A stretch of DNA of 64,000 bases from Planococcus sp. APC 4015 (GTDB lineage Bacteria > Actinomycetota > Actinomycetes > Actinomycetales > Microbacteriaceae), in contig JASDDH010000007.1 of NCBI GenBank assembly GCA_030407505.1, positions 62,001 through 126,000 on the forward strand, in the 5' to 3' direction. Shown one piece after another: positions 7,713 to 16,310 of the stretch. The position numbers and the translations under genes are program-made. The notes beneath the pieces were generated by a model, which saw nothing but the letters and a program-made list of their open reading frames with translations, was not told the DNA's origin and did not search any database. Position 1 is the stretch's first letter; the number at the start of each line of letters is the position of its first letter.

Positions 7713-9380
7713 ATGAGCACGACCCACCGATACCGAATCCCCGCGCTCGCCGCGCTGGCCGCGGCATCCGTCGTCATGATGGCGGGCTGCGCGAGCGGAG
7801 TCACCGCGGCTTCGACCTCGGAACCGACCGGAGACCCGGTGGCCGGCGGCGAGCTCACGCTCGAGTTCTGGCCGGACAACGCCGCCTTCGCGTGCGTCGA
7901 TCCGTTCCAGACGTACTGGATCGAGCACCGTCAGGTGATCCGCAACGTCGCCGACTCGCTCACCGATCAGGACCCCGAGACCGGCGAGATCGTGCCCTGG
8001 CTCGCCACCGACTGGCAGATCAGCGACGACGGCTTGACGTACACCTTCAACCTGCGCGACGACGTGACCTTCAGCGACGGCACGGCGTTCACGGCCGACT
8101 CGGTCGTCGCGACCTTCGAGAGCGCTCAGGCGACGCTGGCGGCCGTGCCCGGCGCCTACGGCGGCGTGTACGTCTCGGGCTACGCCTCGAGCAGGGCGGT
8201 GGATGCCGACACCGTCGAGGTGACCTTCACCACCCCGAACGCGGCGTTCCTGCAGGGCACGTCGACGACGAACCTCGCCATCCTGGCGGAGTCGTCGTAC
8301 GCGGCCACCCCCGAAGAGCGGTGCCTCGGGAACGTCGTCGGGTCGGGCCCCTTCGTGCTGGACGACTACACGCCCGGCGACGGCATCGACCTCACCAAGC
8401 GCGACGGCCACGCGTGGGCGAGCGAGCTGAACGGCCACCAGGGCGAGGCGTACCTCGACGCGGTGCACATCACCTACGTGGCGGAGGACAGCGTGCGCGT
8501 CGGCAACCTCGCCAGCGGCGCCAGCGACATCGCGTGGCCGCGCAACCCGTTCACCCCCGAAGACCGCGCTCTGCTCGAAGCGAACGGCGCGACGATCGAG
8601 AGCCGCTCGCTGCCGGGCCCGTCGCAGGCGTACTACCCGAACGTGAGCGACGGGCATCCGCTGTCGGAGAAGGCCGTGCGCGACGCGCTGCAGATCGCGA
8701 TCGACCGCGAGACGTACGCCGACACGATCTACGGCAGCGAGTACCCCGTCGTCGAGGGCGCGTACGACACCACGACCCCGTTCTTCGCCAGCCAGGCGGA
8801 TGCCCTCGGCTACGACCCCGAGAAGGCGGGCGAGATCCTCGACGATGCCGGCTGGGTGCTCGAGGACGGCGCCGACTACCGCACCCGCGACGGCGAGACG
8901 CTGACGCTCGTGGCGCCGATCACGGCCGAGACGCCCGGAGACGTGCTGCTCCAGGACCAGCTGAAGCAGGTCGGCATCCAGCTCGAGCTCTCGGTCTACC
9001 AGGCCGCGGACCGCGCCGCGATCACCGCCGATGGCGAATACGACCTGCTCGCCACGTACTACACGCGCGCCGACCCCGGTGTGCTGGCGTGGATCCTCGA
9101 TGAGCGGTACGCGGGGTCGAAGGCATTCGCGACGAACGCTCAGACCGCCGAGACCGCCGCCGAGATCCAGCGGCTGTTCGATTCGGGTGTGCAGGCGACC
9201 GACCCGGCGGAGCGCGGCGAGATCTACGCCGAACTGCAGGCGCTGCTCATCGACGACGGGGTGTCGTTCCCCATCTTCGAGCGGGTGCAGCTGGCAGCGA
9301 CCGCACCGGGCGTGCACGGATTCCGCTTCACGAGCGAGTCGTTCCTGTCGTACTACGACATCTGGAAGAGCGGGGAGTGA
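7713..9380 (+). CDS. Oligopeptide/nickel-type ABC importer substrate-binding lipoprotein (SBP_bac_5)
   Basis: 555-aa binding lipoprotein, signal peptide 1-25 with lipobox MAGC (Cys26). Cluster C binding-protein features: EIVPWLATDWQISDDGLTYTF, the FSDGTAFTADSV block, and late RVQLAATAPGVHGF. Although this family is named for peptides, members in sulfur clusters import organosulfur compounds, glutathione-like molecules or sulfonates; the setting here argues for a sulfur-containing ligand (inference). ATG 7713 lies 34 bases after the upstream stop, with GAGAAAGCG as a weak ribosome site; the stop overlaps the first permease. Confidence 0.9.
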   Translation: MSTTHRYRIPALAALAAASVVMMAGCASGVTAASTSEPTGDPVAGGELTLEFWPDNAAFACVDPFQTYWIEHRQVIRNVADSLTDQDPETGEIVPWLATDWQISDDGLTYTFNLRDDVTFSDGTAFTADSVVATFESAQATLAAVPGAYGGVYVSGYASSRAVDADTVEVTFTTPNAAFLQGTSTTNLAILAESSYAATPEERCLGNVVGSGPFVLDDYTPGDGIDLTKRDGHAWASELNGHQGEAYLDAVHITYVAEDSVRVGNLASGASDIAWPRNPFTPEDRALLEANGATIESRSLPGPSQAYYPNVSDGHPLSEKAVRDALQIAIDRETYADTIYGSEYPVVEGAYDTTTPFFASQADALGYDPEKAGEILDDAGWVLEDGADYRTRDGETLTLVAPITAETPGDVLLQDQLKQVGIQLELSVYQAADRAAITADGEYDLLATYYTRADPGVLAWILDERYAGSKAFATNAQTAETAAEIQRLFDSGVQATDPAERGEIYAELQALLIDDGVSFPIFERVQLAATAPGVHGFRFTSESFLSYYDIWKSGE

Positions 9381-10342
9381 CCCTCGTGTCGAGGTATGTG
9401 CTCCAGAGGATCGGGCAGGCGGTGCTCGTGCTGTGGGCCGCCTACACGGTGACCTTCGGGATCCTCTACCTGCTTCCGAGCGATCCGGTCGCGCTGATGC
9501 TGTCGGCGAACAACATCGAGATCGACTCGCTCACCGTGCAGGAGCGGGAGGTCGCCGCAGCCCGACTCGGACTGGACCGGCCCCTGTGGGAGCAGTACCT
9601 CGGCATGCTCACCGCCGCTCTGCGCGGCGACTTCGGAGTCTCGTTCGCCAAGGGGGTGCCGGTCACGCAGCTGCTGGCCGAGCGCCTGCCCGGAACGGTG
9701 ACGCTGAGCGTCGTCGCGATCACGCTGGCCCTCGTGTTCGGCGTGGCGACGGCGTTCATCGCCACGTGGCTGCCACGGGGCCCGGTGGCTGAGTTCCTCC
9801 GCCGCTTCCCGGCGGTGGGTGTGAGCGTGCCGAACTTCTGGATCGGGCTGCTCCTCATCCAGGTGTTCGCCTTCACGCTCGGGTGGTTCCCCGCGATGGG
9901 CAGCGACGGCTGGCAGAGCTACATCCTGCCCGCGGTCACGATGGCGATCCCCACCGCGGCGGTGCTCGCCCAGGTGCTGACCCGCAGCTTCGACGACACC
10001 CTCGGCGAGGGCTACATCGCCACCGCGCGTGCGAAAGGACTCAGCCGCTTCGCCGTACAGCTGCGGCACGCGTTCCGAAACGCCGCGCTGCCGACGCTCA
10101 CGATCCTCGGCCTGCTCGTCGGGGCCACCGTGACCGGCTCGATCGTCGTCGAGACCGTGTTCTCGCGCAACGGCGTCGGGCGCCTCGCGCAGGAGTCCGT
10201 GCTCGCCCAGGACATCCCGGTGGTGCAGGCGATCGTCGTGCTGGCCGCGGCCGCGTTCGTCGTCGTGAACCTCATCGTCGATCTGCTCTACCCGCTCCTC
10301 GATCCTCGGATCGCCCGCACACCGAAAGTGAGCCGCGCATGA
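9377..10342 (+). CDS. Oligopeptide-type ABC importer permease, DppB-like
   Basis: 321-aa inner-membrane permease, first of the pair. N-terminal RYVLQRIGQAVLVLWAAYTVTF is the usual DppB opening, followed by an LGLDRPLWEQYLGML extracellular loop and a cytoplasmic EGYIATARAKGLSRF loop that docks the ATPase. Six predicted helices; C-terminal VVNLIVDLLYPLLDPRI is the family signature. GTG 9377 overlaps the binding-protein stop; a second GTG three codons on (9386) is equally plausible. Confidence 0.93.
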   Translation: MTLVSRYVLQRIGQAVLVLWAAYTVTFGILYLLPSDPVALMLSANNIEIDSLTVQEREVAAARLGLDRPLWEQYLGMLTAALRGDFGVSFAKGVPVTQLLAERLPGTVTLSVVAITLALVFGVATAFIATWLPRGPVAEFLRRFPAVGVSVPNFWIGLLLIQVFAFTLGWFPAMGSDGWQSYILPAVTMAIPTAAVLAQVLTRSFDDTLGEGYIATARAKGLSRFAVQLRHAFRNAALPTLTILGLLVGATVTGSIVVETVFSRNGVGRLAQESVLAQDIPVVQAIVVLAAAAFVVVNLIVDLLYPLLDPRIARTPKVSRA

Positions 10343-11244
10343 CCGTCGTGCTCGAGAAGCCGCCCGTCCTCGATTCCCCCTCGACGATCCCGGATGCCGC
10401 CGCCACCGCCCCCGCGCGCGATCGACGCCGGCGTTCGTCGTCGCTCTCGCTGCTGCGCCGCCCCGGCGTGATCATCGCCCTCGCGGTCGTGGCGTTCGCT
10501 CTGCTGGCGGCGATCGTCCCGTCGCTGTTCGCCACCCACGATCCCACCGCGACGGTTCCCGTCGACCGGCTGCTGCCGCCGAGCCCCTCCCACTGGTTCG
10601 GCACCGACGAACTCGGGCGCGACCTGTACTCGCGCGTCGTGCACGGCTCGACGCTGACGATCGCGGCCACCCTGCTCGCGATCGTCATCGCGCTCGTCGG
10701 GGGCCTGGCGCTGGGCATCCTGGCCGGCTTCGTCGGCGGCGCCGTCGACTCGGTCACGATGCGCGTCGTCGACGTGTTCCTCGCCATCCCCGGCCTGCTG
10801 CTCGCGCTCGCGATCGTCACGGCGCTCGGCTTCGGCACGATCCCGGTGGCGATCGCGGTGGGGATCGGCATCATCCCGGGCTTCGCACGCACCACGCGCG
10901 CCGAGGTGCTGCGGGTCAAGACCCTGCCCTACATCGAGGCCGCCCGCGCGGGCGGCGCGTCGTGGGCCCGCATCCTGTTCACCCACGTGCTGCCCAACTC
11001 GTGGGGCCCCGTCGCGGTGCTGGCGGTGCTCGACTTCGGGGCCGCGATCCTCGCCGTCGCCGCCCTCAGCTTCCTCGGATTCGGGGCGGCGCCGCCCGCC
11101 GCCGAGTGGGGCACGCTCATCTCGAACGGACGCAGCTTCCTGATCACCGCGCCCTGGGTGTCGCTGCTGCCGGGGCTCTTCGTCGCGCTCGTCGTGCTGA
11201 GCCTGAACCACCTCGCCAAGAGCCTCGAGGAGGTGCAGCGGTGA
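10339..11244 (+). CDS. Oligopeptide-type ABC importer permease, DppC-like
   Basis: 301-aa second permease of the importer. A cytoplasmic tail of about 40 residues rich in Pro, Asp and Arg precedes the first helix. The DppC-specific periplasmic motif HWFGTDELGRDLYSRVVHG is intact, as is the coupling loop LPYIEAARAGGASW and the FGAAPPAAEWGTLI end region. ATG 10339 overlaps the DppB-like stop; the next gene begins with an overlapping GTG. Confidence 0.93.
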   Translation: MTVVLEKPPVLDSPSTIPDAAATAPARDRRRRSSSLSLLRRPGVIIALAVVAFALLAAIVPSLFATHDPTATVPVDRLLPPSPSHWFGTDELGRDLYSRVVHGSTLTIAATLLAIVIALVGGLALGILAGFVGGAVDSVTMRVVDVFLAIPGLLLALAIVTALGFGTIPVAIAVGIGIIPGFARTTRAEVLRVKTLPYIEAARAGGASWARILFTHVLPNSWGPVAVLAVLDFGAAILAVAALSFLGFGAAPPAAEWGTLISNGRSFLITAPWVSLLPGLFVALVVLSLNHLAKSLEEVQR

Positions 11245-12860
11245 GTGCCGAGGAGAGCCCCGTCATCGACATCCGCGGTCTCGCCGTCGACTACCGCCGC
11301 GACGGCCGCACGACCCACGCGCTGCGCGGGATCGACCTGCGGGTCGACCGCGGGGAGCGGGTGGCGATCGTGGGGGAGTCGGGCTCGGGCAAGAGCACGG
11401 CCGCCCTCGCTCTGCTCGGTCTGCTGCCGCACACCGGGCACGTCGTCGCCGGCTCGGCGACGGTGGCCGGCATCGAACTCGCGGGCGCCTCGGAGCGCGT
11501 CGCGCGCCGCATCCGCGGACGCGTGGTGGGCCTGGTGCCGCAGGACCCGACGGTGTCGCTGAATCCCACCCAGCGCGTCGGTCACCAGGTCGCCGAGGCC
11601 GTGCGGCTGCGTGGGGTGGCGAAGCCCGCAGTGGATGCCGCCGTGGTCGACGCCCTCACCCAGGCGGGCATCGACGACCCCGTCGCGCGGGCGCAGCAGT
11701 ACCCGCACGAGCTGTCCGGCGGGCTCCGCCAGCGCGTCCTGATCGCCATCGCGCTGGCGGGCGACCCCGACGTCATCGTCGCCGACGAGCCGACCAGCGC
11801 GCTGGACGTCACGGTGCAGCGCCGCATCCTGGACCACCTCGATCTGCTCGTGCGCGAGCGGGGGATCGCGCTGGTGATCATCACGCACGACCTGGGCGTG
11901 GCCGCCGACCGCGCCGACCGGGTCGTCGTGCTGCAGCACGGGGTCGTCGTCGAGGAGGGGCCAGCCGCACCCGTGCTCACGGCGCCATCACACCCCTACA
12001 CACGACAGCTCGTCGCCGCCGTTCCGGGCCGGACGGCGGCGCCCCGGCCCGCCGAAGACGCAGCGGCCGTCCTCGTGCGGTGGGATGGCATCGTGAAGGA
12101 CTTCGCCCTGCCGCGGGGCGCCGCATCCGCGTCGCTTCGCGCCGTCGACGACGTGACGCTCGAGGCCCGCGCCGGCCGCACGCTGGCGATCGTGGGGGAG
12201 TCGGGCTCGGGCAAGACGACGCTGCTGCGCATCGCGCTCGGACTGGAGAGCCCGACGACGGGACGCGTGGTCTTCGACGGCATCGACGTCACCTCCCTCG
12301 GGTGGCGTCAAGCGCGCCCGCTGCGCCGTCGCTTCCAGCTCGTGCAGCAGAACCCGTTCGCCTCGCTCGATCCGCGATTCCCGATCGGGCGCAGCATCGC
12401 CGAGCCCCTCGTGTCTTTCGGCCTCGGCACGCGCCGGACCCGCCGGGCCCGTGTCTTGGAGCTGCTCGACCTCGTCGCGCTGCCCGCCGACACCGCGAGC
12501 CGTCGTCCGTCCGAGCTCTCGGGCGGGCAGCGCCAGCGCGCGGCGATCGCGCGCGCGCTCGCCGTCGGGCCCGAACTCCTCTACCTCGACGAGCCCGTCT
12601 CGGCGCTCGACGTGTCGGTTCAGGGCCAGGTGCTGACGCTGCTCGCCCGACTGCAGGCCGACCTCGGCGTGGGCTACGTGCTCGTCTCCCACGACCTCGG
12701 CGTCGTGGCCCAGGTCGCGCACGAGGTCGCCGTCGTACGGCACGGCCGCGTGCTCGAACGCGGTCCGGCGTCCCGCGTCCTCACCTCACCCACCCACGAC
12801 TACACCCGCGCGCTGCTCGACGCCGTTCCCGGCCGCGCGCTCAGAGAGGCCACCGCATGA
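11241..12860 (+). CDS. Fused double-ATPase subunit of the oligopeptide-type importer (DppD-DppF fusion)
   Basis: 539-aa protein carrying two nucleotide-binding domains in one chain, about 8-255 and 275-530. Each has Walker A (GESGSGKST, GESGSGKTT), a signature motif (LSGGLRQRV, LSGGQRQRA) and Walker B (VIVADEPTSALD, LLYLDEPVSALD); both domains look catalytically intact. Each ends in the oligopeptide-transporter extension that includes HPYTRQL or HDYTRALL and PGR. It energises the permease pair just upstream. Fusion of the DppD and DppF equivalents is common in actinobacterial importers. GTG 11241 overlaps the DppC-like stop. Confidence 0.94.
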   Translation: MSAEESPVIDIRGLAVDYRRDGRTTHALRGIDLRVDRGERVAIVGESGSGKSTAALALLGLLPHTGHVVAGSATVAGIELAGASERVARRIRGRVVGLVPQDPTVSLNPTQRVGHQVAEAVRLRGVAKPAVDAAVVDALTQAGIDDPVARAQQYPHELSGGLRQRVLIAIALAGDPDVIVADEPTSALDVTVQRRILDHLDLLVRERGIALVIITHDLGVAADRADRVVVLQHGVVVEEGPAAPVLTAPSHPYTRQLVAAVPGRTAAPRPAEDAAAVLVRWDGIVKDFALPRGAASASLRAVDDVTLEARAGRTLAIVGESGSGKTTLLRIALGLESPTTGRVVFDGIDVTSLGWRQARPLRRRFQLVQQNPFASLDPRFPIGRSIAEPLVSFGLGTRRTRRARVLELLDLVALPADTASRRPSELSGGQRQRAAIARALAVGPELLYLDEPVSALDVSVQGQVLTLLARLQADLGVGYVLVSHDLGVVAQVAHEVAVVRHGRVLERGPASRVLTSPTHDYTRALLDAVPGRALREATA

Positions 12861-13855
12861 GCCGGTACATCGTCATCGGGGCCGGAGCCGTCGGAGCGCT
12901 CCTGGCCGCCCAGTGGACCATCGCGAAGGTGCCCGTGACGCTGGTCGCGCGCGGGCGCACCCACGACGTCATCCGTCGGTCGGGGGTGCGGGTGCGCCGC
13001 CCCGAGGGGGACGACGTGGTCGCCGTCCCCACGGTCGCCTCGATCGTCGAAGCCGAGCCGGTCGCGTCGGACACCGTCGTGCTGGCCGTGAAGTCGCAGG
13101 ACGCAGAGACCGCGATCGCCGAGATCGCGTGGGTGCCCCTCGCCGACGGCACGGGCACGGTCGCCGACCTGCCGATCCTCACCCTGCAGAACGGCCTCGC
13201 GAGCGAAGACGCGGCGCTGCGGCGCTTCGACCGCGTCATCGGCGTCTCGATCGGCATCCCGGCCAGTCATCTCGAGCCCGGAGTGGTGGTGTCGCCGGCA
13301 CGGCCGGTGGTGGGGGTGGCGTGGATCGGCGGGTATCCGGCATCGCAGCCGGGCGAGGAGGAACGGCATCGCGGCGCATTCGCGCGCGCCCAGTTCGCCG
13401 CGCTGATCGAGCCCGACATCGTCGCGGCGAAGCGCCGCAAGCTCATCGCCAACCTGCGCAACGTCGTCGACGTCTTCGACGCGACGATCGAGCAGCAGGA
13501 CCACGCCGAAGCCGCCCTCGTGCAGGAGGCTCGCCGTGTGTTCGCCGCCGCGGGACTGGCTGTCGCCCCTCCGCCCTGGGACGCCCCGCGCCTGGACGTC
13601 GCCGATGTCGCCGGACACGAGCCCGGCCACCTGTCGACGTGGCAGAGCTTCGCCCGGGGAGCCTCGAGCGAAGTGGACTTCCTGAGCGGCGAGATCGCCC
13701 TCATCGCCCGGCGGCACGGCATCGACGCGCCGCTCAACAGCGCCGTCGCCCGCGAGCTCGGCGCTCTCGCCGCGCGGGGCGGACGCCCCGGCGAGGTGCC
13801 GCTGCCACCCGAGTTCGCCTCGGGTTCGCTCACTCGCGAACGGGTGCGCGCGTGA
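12857..13855 (+). CDS. Ketopantoate reductase family (ApbA/PanE-like) 2-oxoacid reductase
   Basis: 332-aa NADPH-dependent reductase family member. The N-terminal Rossmann fold carries VIGAGAVGALLAA; the helical C-terminal domain carries KRRKLIANLRNVVDVF (catalytic Lys and Asn region) and EVDFLSGEIALIARRHGI, the PanE-type substrate loop. Family enzymes reduce 2-oxoacids to D-2-hydroxyacids. In this operon a pantothenate role is unlikely; reduction or reoxidation of a sulfur-containing 2-oxo acid such as mercaptopyruvate is a possible reading, together with the GlcD-like enzyme that follows (inference). ATG 12857 overlaps the ATPase stop. Confidence 0.8.
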   Translation: MSRYIVIGAGAVGALLAAQWTIAKVPVTLVARGRTHDVIRRSGVRVRRPEGDDVVAVPTVASIVEAEPVASDTVVLAVKSQDAETAIAEIAWVPLADGTGTVADLPILTLQNGLASEDAALRRFDRVIGVSIGIPASHLEPGVVVSPARPVVGVAWIGGYPASQPGEEERHRGAFARAQFAALIEPDIVAAKRRKLIANLRNVVDVFDATIEQQDHAEAALVQEARRVFAAAGLAVAPPPWDAPRLDVADVAGHEPGHLSTWQSFARGASSEVDFLSGEIALIARRHGIDAPLNSAVARELGALAARGGRPGEVPLPPEFASGSLTRERVRA

Positions 13856-15180
13856 GCGCCGGCATGCTCACCGACGCCCACGTGCTGCGCTCGGCGTCGA
13901 CCGATCGATCGGGCTGGCAGGGGAGCGACCCCGCCGGGGTCGTGCGCGCCCGCGACGTCGCCGACGTGCAGCGGCTGCTCGCGTGGGCGCACCGCACCGG
14001 CACACCCGTCATCGCCCGTGGCGCGGGCACGGGCCTGGCGGCCGGCGCCGTCGGGGTGACGGGCGCGATCGTGCTCGACCTGTCGGGCCTGGACCGCATC
14101 ATCGATCTCGACGTCGACGAGCAGCTCGCGCGCGTGCAGCCGGGGGTCATCACGGCAGACGTGGATGCCGCGGCATCCGCCCACGGTCTCATGTACGCGC
14201 CCGACCCGGGCAGCGTCGGCATCTCGACCATCGGCGGGAACATCGCCACCAATGCCGGTGGGCTGCGTGGGGCGAAGTACGGCGTCACGCGCGACCACGT
14301 GCTCGCGCTCGACGTCGTGCTCGCCGACGGCACCCTCGTGCACGTCGGCCGCGACACGATCAAGGGCGTGACGGGCTACGACCTGGTCGGTCTCTTCACG
14401 GGCTCGGAGGGCACGCTCGGCGTCGTCGTCGGCGCGACCGTGCGACTGATCCCGCGCCCGGTGCGCACCGCGACCGCGGCGGCCTCCTTCGCCGACATCG
14501 CCGCCGCCGCACGCGCGGTGACGGCCATCGTGCGGTCCGGCGCGCGTCCCGCGGTGCTCGAGATGCTCGACGGGCCGACGCTCGCCGCGATCGATGCGCT
14601 GGAGGGGACCTCCCTGCGCGAGTTCGGCGAAGCGCTGCTCGTGATCCAGACCGACGGGTTCGGCGCCGAGGAGGAGCTCGACGTGATCGCGTCGGCGATC
14701 GCCCCGCTCGCGGCCTCCGTGCAGACGGCGACGGATGCCGCGGCATCCGAGGCCCTGCTCTTCGCCCGCCGCCGGGCACTCCCGGCTCTCGAGGCCCTCG
14801 GGCGACCGCTCATCGAGGACATCGCCGTGCCCCGGGGGCGGATGGCCGAAGCCGTGGAGCGCGTCGCCGTGATCGCGCGCGAGGAGGGCGTGCGCGTCTT
14901 CGTCTTCGGCCACGCCGGCGACGGCAACCTGCATCCGATCATCGTCACCGACCATGCGGCTCCCGACGCGCCGGTGCCGGCCGGAGCGCTCGCCGCCGCC
15001 GAGCGCATCTTCGCGCTGGCGCTCGAGCTCGGCGGCACCATCACCGCCGAGCACGGCGTGGGGCGCCTGAAGAAGCGGTGGGCGCAGCGCGAGCTCGGCG
15101 CCGACGTCCACGCGCTGCACGTGCGGCTGAAGCAGCTGTTCGATCCGACGGGGATCCTCAACCCCGGCAGCAGCCTGTGA
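13852..15180 (+). CDS. FAD-linked 2-hydroxyacid dehydrogenase, GlcD/D-lactate dehydrogenase-like
   Basis: 442-aa flavoprotein of the PCMH/FAD_binding_4 plus FAD-oxidase_C type. The FAD region is DPGSVGISTIGGNIATNAGG, and the C-terminal domain has VFGHAGDGNLHP and EHGVGRLKK, the metal/substrate and FAD-closing motifs of GlcD and D-lactate dehydrogenases. It would oxidise a D-2-hydroxyacid to the 2-oxoacid. GTG 13852 overlaps the preceding stop; ATG 13864 is an alternative start. Last gene of the plus-strand operon, ending one base before the convergent AhpD-like gene. The partner electron acceptor is not evident. Confidence 0.85.
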   Translation: MSAGMLTDAHVLRSASTDRSGWQGSDPAGVVRARDVADVQRLLAWAHRTGTPVIARGAGTGLAAGAVGVTGAIVLDLSGLDRIIDLDVDEQLARVQPGVITADVDAAASAHGLMYAPDPGSVGISTIGGNIATNAGGLRGAKYGVTRDHVLALDVVLADGTLVHVGRDTIKGVTGYDLVGLFTGSEGTLGVVVGATVRLIPRPVRTATAAASFADIAAAARAVTAIVRSGARPAVLEMLDGPTLAAIDALEGTSLREFGEALLVIQTDGFGAEEELDVIASAIAPLAASVQTATDAAASEALLFARRRALPALEALGRPLIEDIAVPRGRMAEAVERVAVIAREEGVRVFVFGHAGDGNLHPIIVTDHAAPDAPVPAGALAAAERIFALALELGGTITAEHGVGRLKKRWAQRELGADVHALHVRLKQLFDPTGILNPGSSL

Positions 15181-15537
15181 TCAGTGCTGGTGCGCGGGGG
15201 CGTCGGCATCCTCGGCGAACTTGAACGCCAGACGGCCGTGCGCGAATCCGCCGCCTGCGCGGATCGCCGTGGCGACCCACGCGGTCTCGGCGAGCTCCGC
15301 CTCGGTCGCGCCCGCGCGCACGGCCTTCTGCGTGTGGCCGTCGATGCAGTAGACGCACTGCGTCGTGATGCCGACCGCGAGCGCGATGAGCTCGCGGAAC
15401 TTGAGCGGGATCGCCCGCCCCTCGGACGCGAACACGGCGCCGTCGAACTCGGCCCACGCCTTCAGGATGTCGGGGGTCTCGGCTTTGTAGACCCGGGTGT
15501 AGGCGCGGTCGCCCTCGCGGTCGAAGAAGTCGCTCAT
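15181..15537 (-). CDS. Carboxymuconolactone decarboxylase/AhpD-family protein
   Basis: 118-aa small all-helical protein with the redox motif CVYCIDGH (CxxC plus His two residues on), as in AhpD-like alkylhydroperoxidases, inside the longer family block PLKFRELIALAVGITTQCVYC. The C-terminus ends in a His-containing acidic tail. Members near flavin monooxygenases may detoxify peroxides that escape from reduced flavin (inference). It is transcribed toward the sulfur operon and shares the 145-base upstream gap, with its operator-like repeat, with the divergent FMN reductase gene. Confidence 0.85.
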   Translation of the reverse strand: MSDFFDREGDRAYTRVYKAETPDILKAWAEFDGAVFASEGRAIPLKFRELIALAVGITTQCVYCIDGHTQKAVRAGATEAELAETAWVATAIRAGGGFAHGRLAFKFAEDADAPAHQH

Positions 15538-15623
15538 GGGTGGGTTCCTTTCGGCGGTCGGAGTGTCACGCTATCCGCGCGGACGGGCGGACACCCGCCC
15601 GCATTACGCGCCGTGTCGCGTGT

Positions 15624-15640
15624 GTGACGCCCGGTGTCGG
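15624..15640. promoter_or_regulatory. Second operator-like inverted repeat, between AhpD-like and FMN reductase genes
   Basis: GTGACGC-CCG-GTGTCGG has the same 7-3-7 layout as the repeat at 4244-4260 (shared pattern GTGACRC-SCG-GYGTCRS). It lies 30 bp upstream of the FMN reductase -10 (15671-15676), again a position suited to an activator. Both sites are followed by an ACCCGCCG string before the -10. Confidence 0.5.
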
Positions 15641-15670
15641 CGGCGGCTTCCCGCGTTCGACCCGCCGACG

Positions 15671-15676
15671 TAGCGT
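15671..15676 (+). promoter_or_regulatory. -10 hexamer TAGCGT, leaderless start of FMN reductase gene
   Basis: TAGCGT ends 7 bases before the ATG at 15683, so transcription should begin at or next to the start codon. There is no Shine-Dalgarno in the intervening bases. Confidence 0.6.
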
Positions 15677-15682
15677 CGCCTC

Positions 15683-16306
15683 ATGACCACGATCGCCGCA
15701 CACCTCGACACCCCGAACGCGCCGGCCGCCCTCCGGGCCCCGCTGAAGGTGGTGGGCGTCTCGGGCTCGCTGCACGCACCCAGCAAGACGACCGCCCTGG
15801 TGTCGGCGATCATCGACGCCGTCGCGCGACGCACCCGCATCGAGTCGCAGCTGATCGAGTTGGCCGACATCGGGCCCTCGCTCGCCGGTGCCCTCAAGCG
15901 CGACGACGTCAGCCCCGACGTCGCCGACGCGCTGCGCTCGATCGAGACCGCCGACCTGCTCGTGGTGGCGAGCCCGGTCTACCGGGCATCGTTCACCGGG
16001 CTGTTCAAGCACCTGTTCGACTTCGTCGACCAGTACGCGCTCGTCGGTCAGCCCGTTCTGCTGGCCGCCACCGGGGGCGGCGAGCGCCACGCTCTGATCA
16101 TCGAGCACCAGCTGCGCCCGCTGTTCGGCTTCTTCCAGGCCGTCACGCTGCCACTCGGGGTCTACGCGAGCACGCCGGACTTCGAGGGCCACGAACTGCG
16201 CAGCGAGAGTGCCGAGCGCCGTATCGAGCAGGCCGTCGGCCGCGGCCTGCCGTTCATCGAACAGGCGGCGAGCCTGCAGACCTCGGAGTACGTCTCGACC
16301 TGGTGA
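15683..16306 (+). CDS. NAD(P)H-dependent FMN reductase, MsuE/SsuE-like
   Basis: 207-aa flavodoxin-fold reductase. VVGVSGSLHAPSKTTALV is the FMN phosphate loop and VVASPVYRASFTGLFKHLFDF the NADPH_dep_FMN_red signature; the RPLFGFF block and a GxxxH-type C-terminal half match MsuE-like reductases of sulfonate operons. It would supply free FMNH2 to the two oxygenases of the plus-strand operon. The first 20 residues before LKVVGVSGS are variable. Leaderless ATG 15683 is favoured by the -10 placement. It is monocistronic, followed after 4 bases by the convergent AI-2E-type gene. Confidence 0.88.
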   Translation: MTTIAAHLDTPNAPAALRAPLKVVGVSGSLHAPSKTTALVSAIIDAVARRTRIESQLIELADIGPSLAGALKRDDVSPDVADALRSIETADLLVVASPVYRASFTGLFKHLFDFVDQYALVGQPVLLAATGGGERHALIIEHQLRPLFGFFQAVTLPLGVYASTPDFEGHELRSESAERRIEQAVGRGLPFIEQAASLQTSEYVSTW

Positions 16307-16310
16307 GCGG

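Noticed and set aside
12857..13855. PanE-like gene as evidence for a pantothenate pathway
   Set aside because: No panB, panC or other pantothenate gene nearby; the family is widespread for other 2-oxo acids and the operon is about sulfur compounds.
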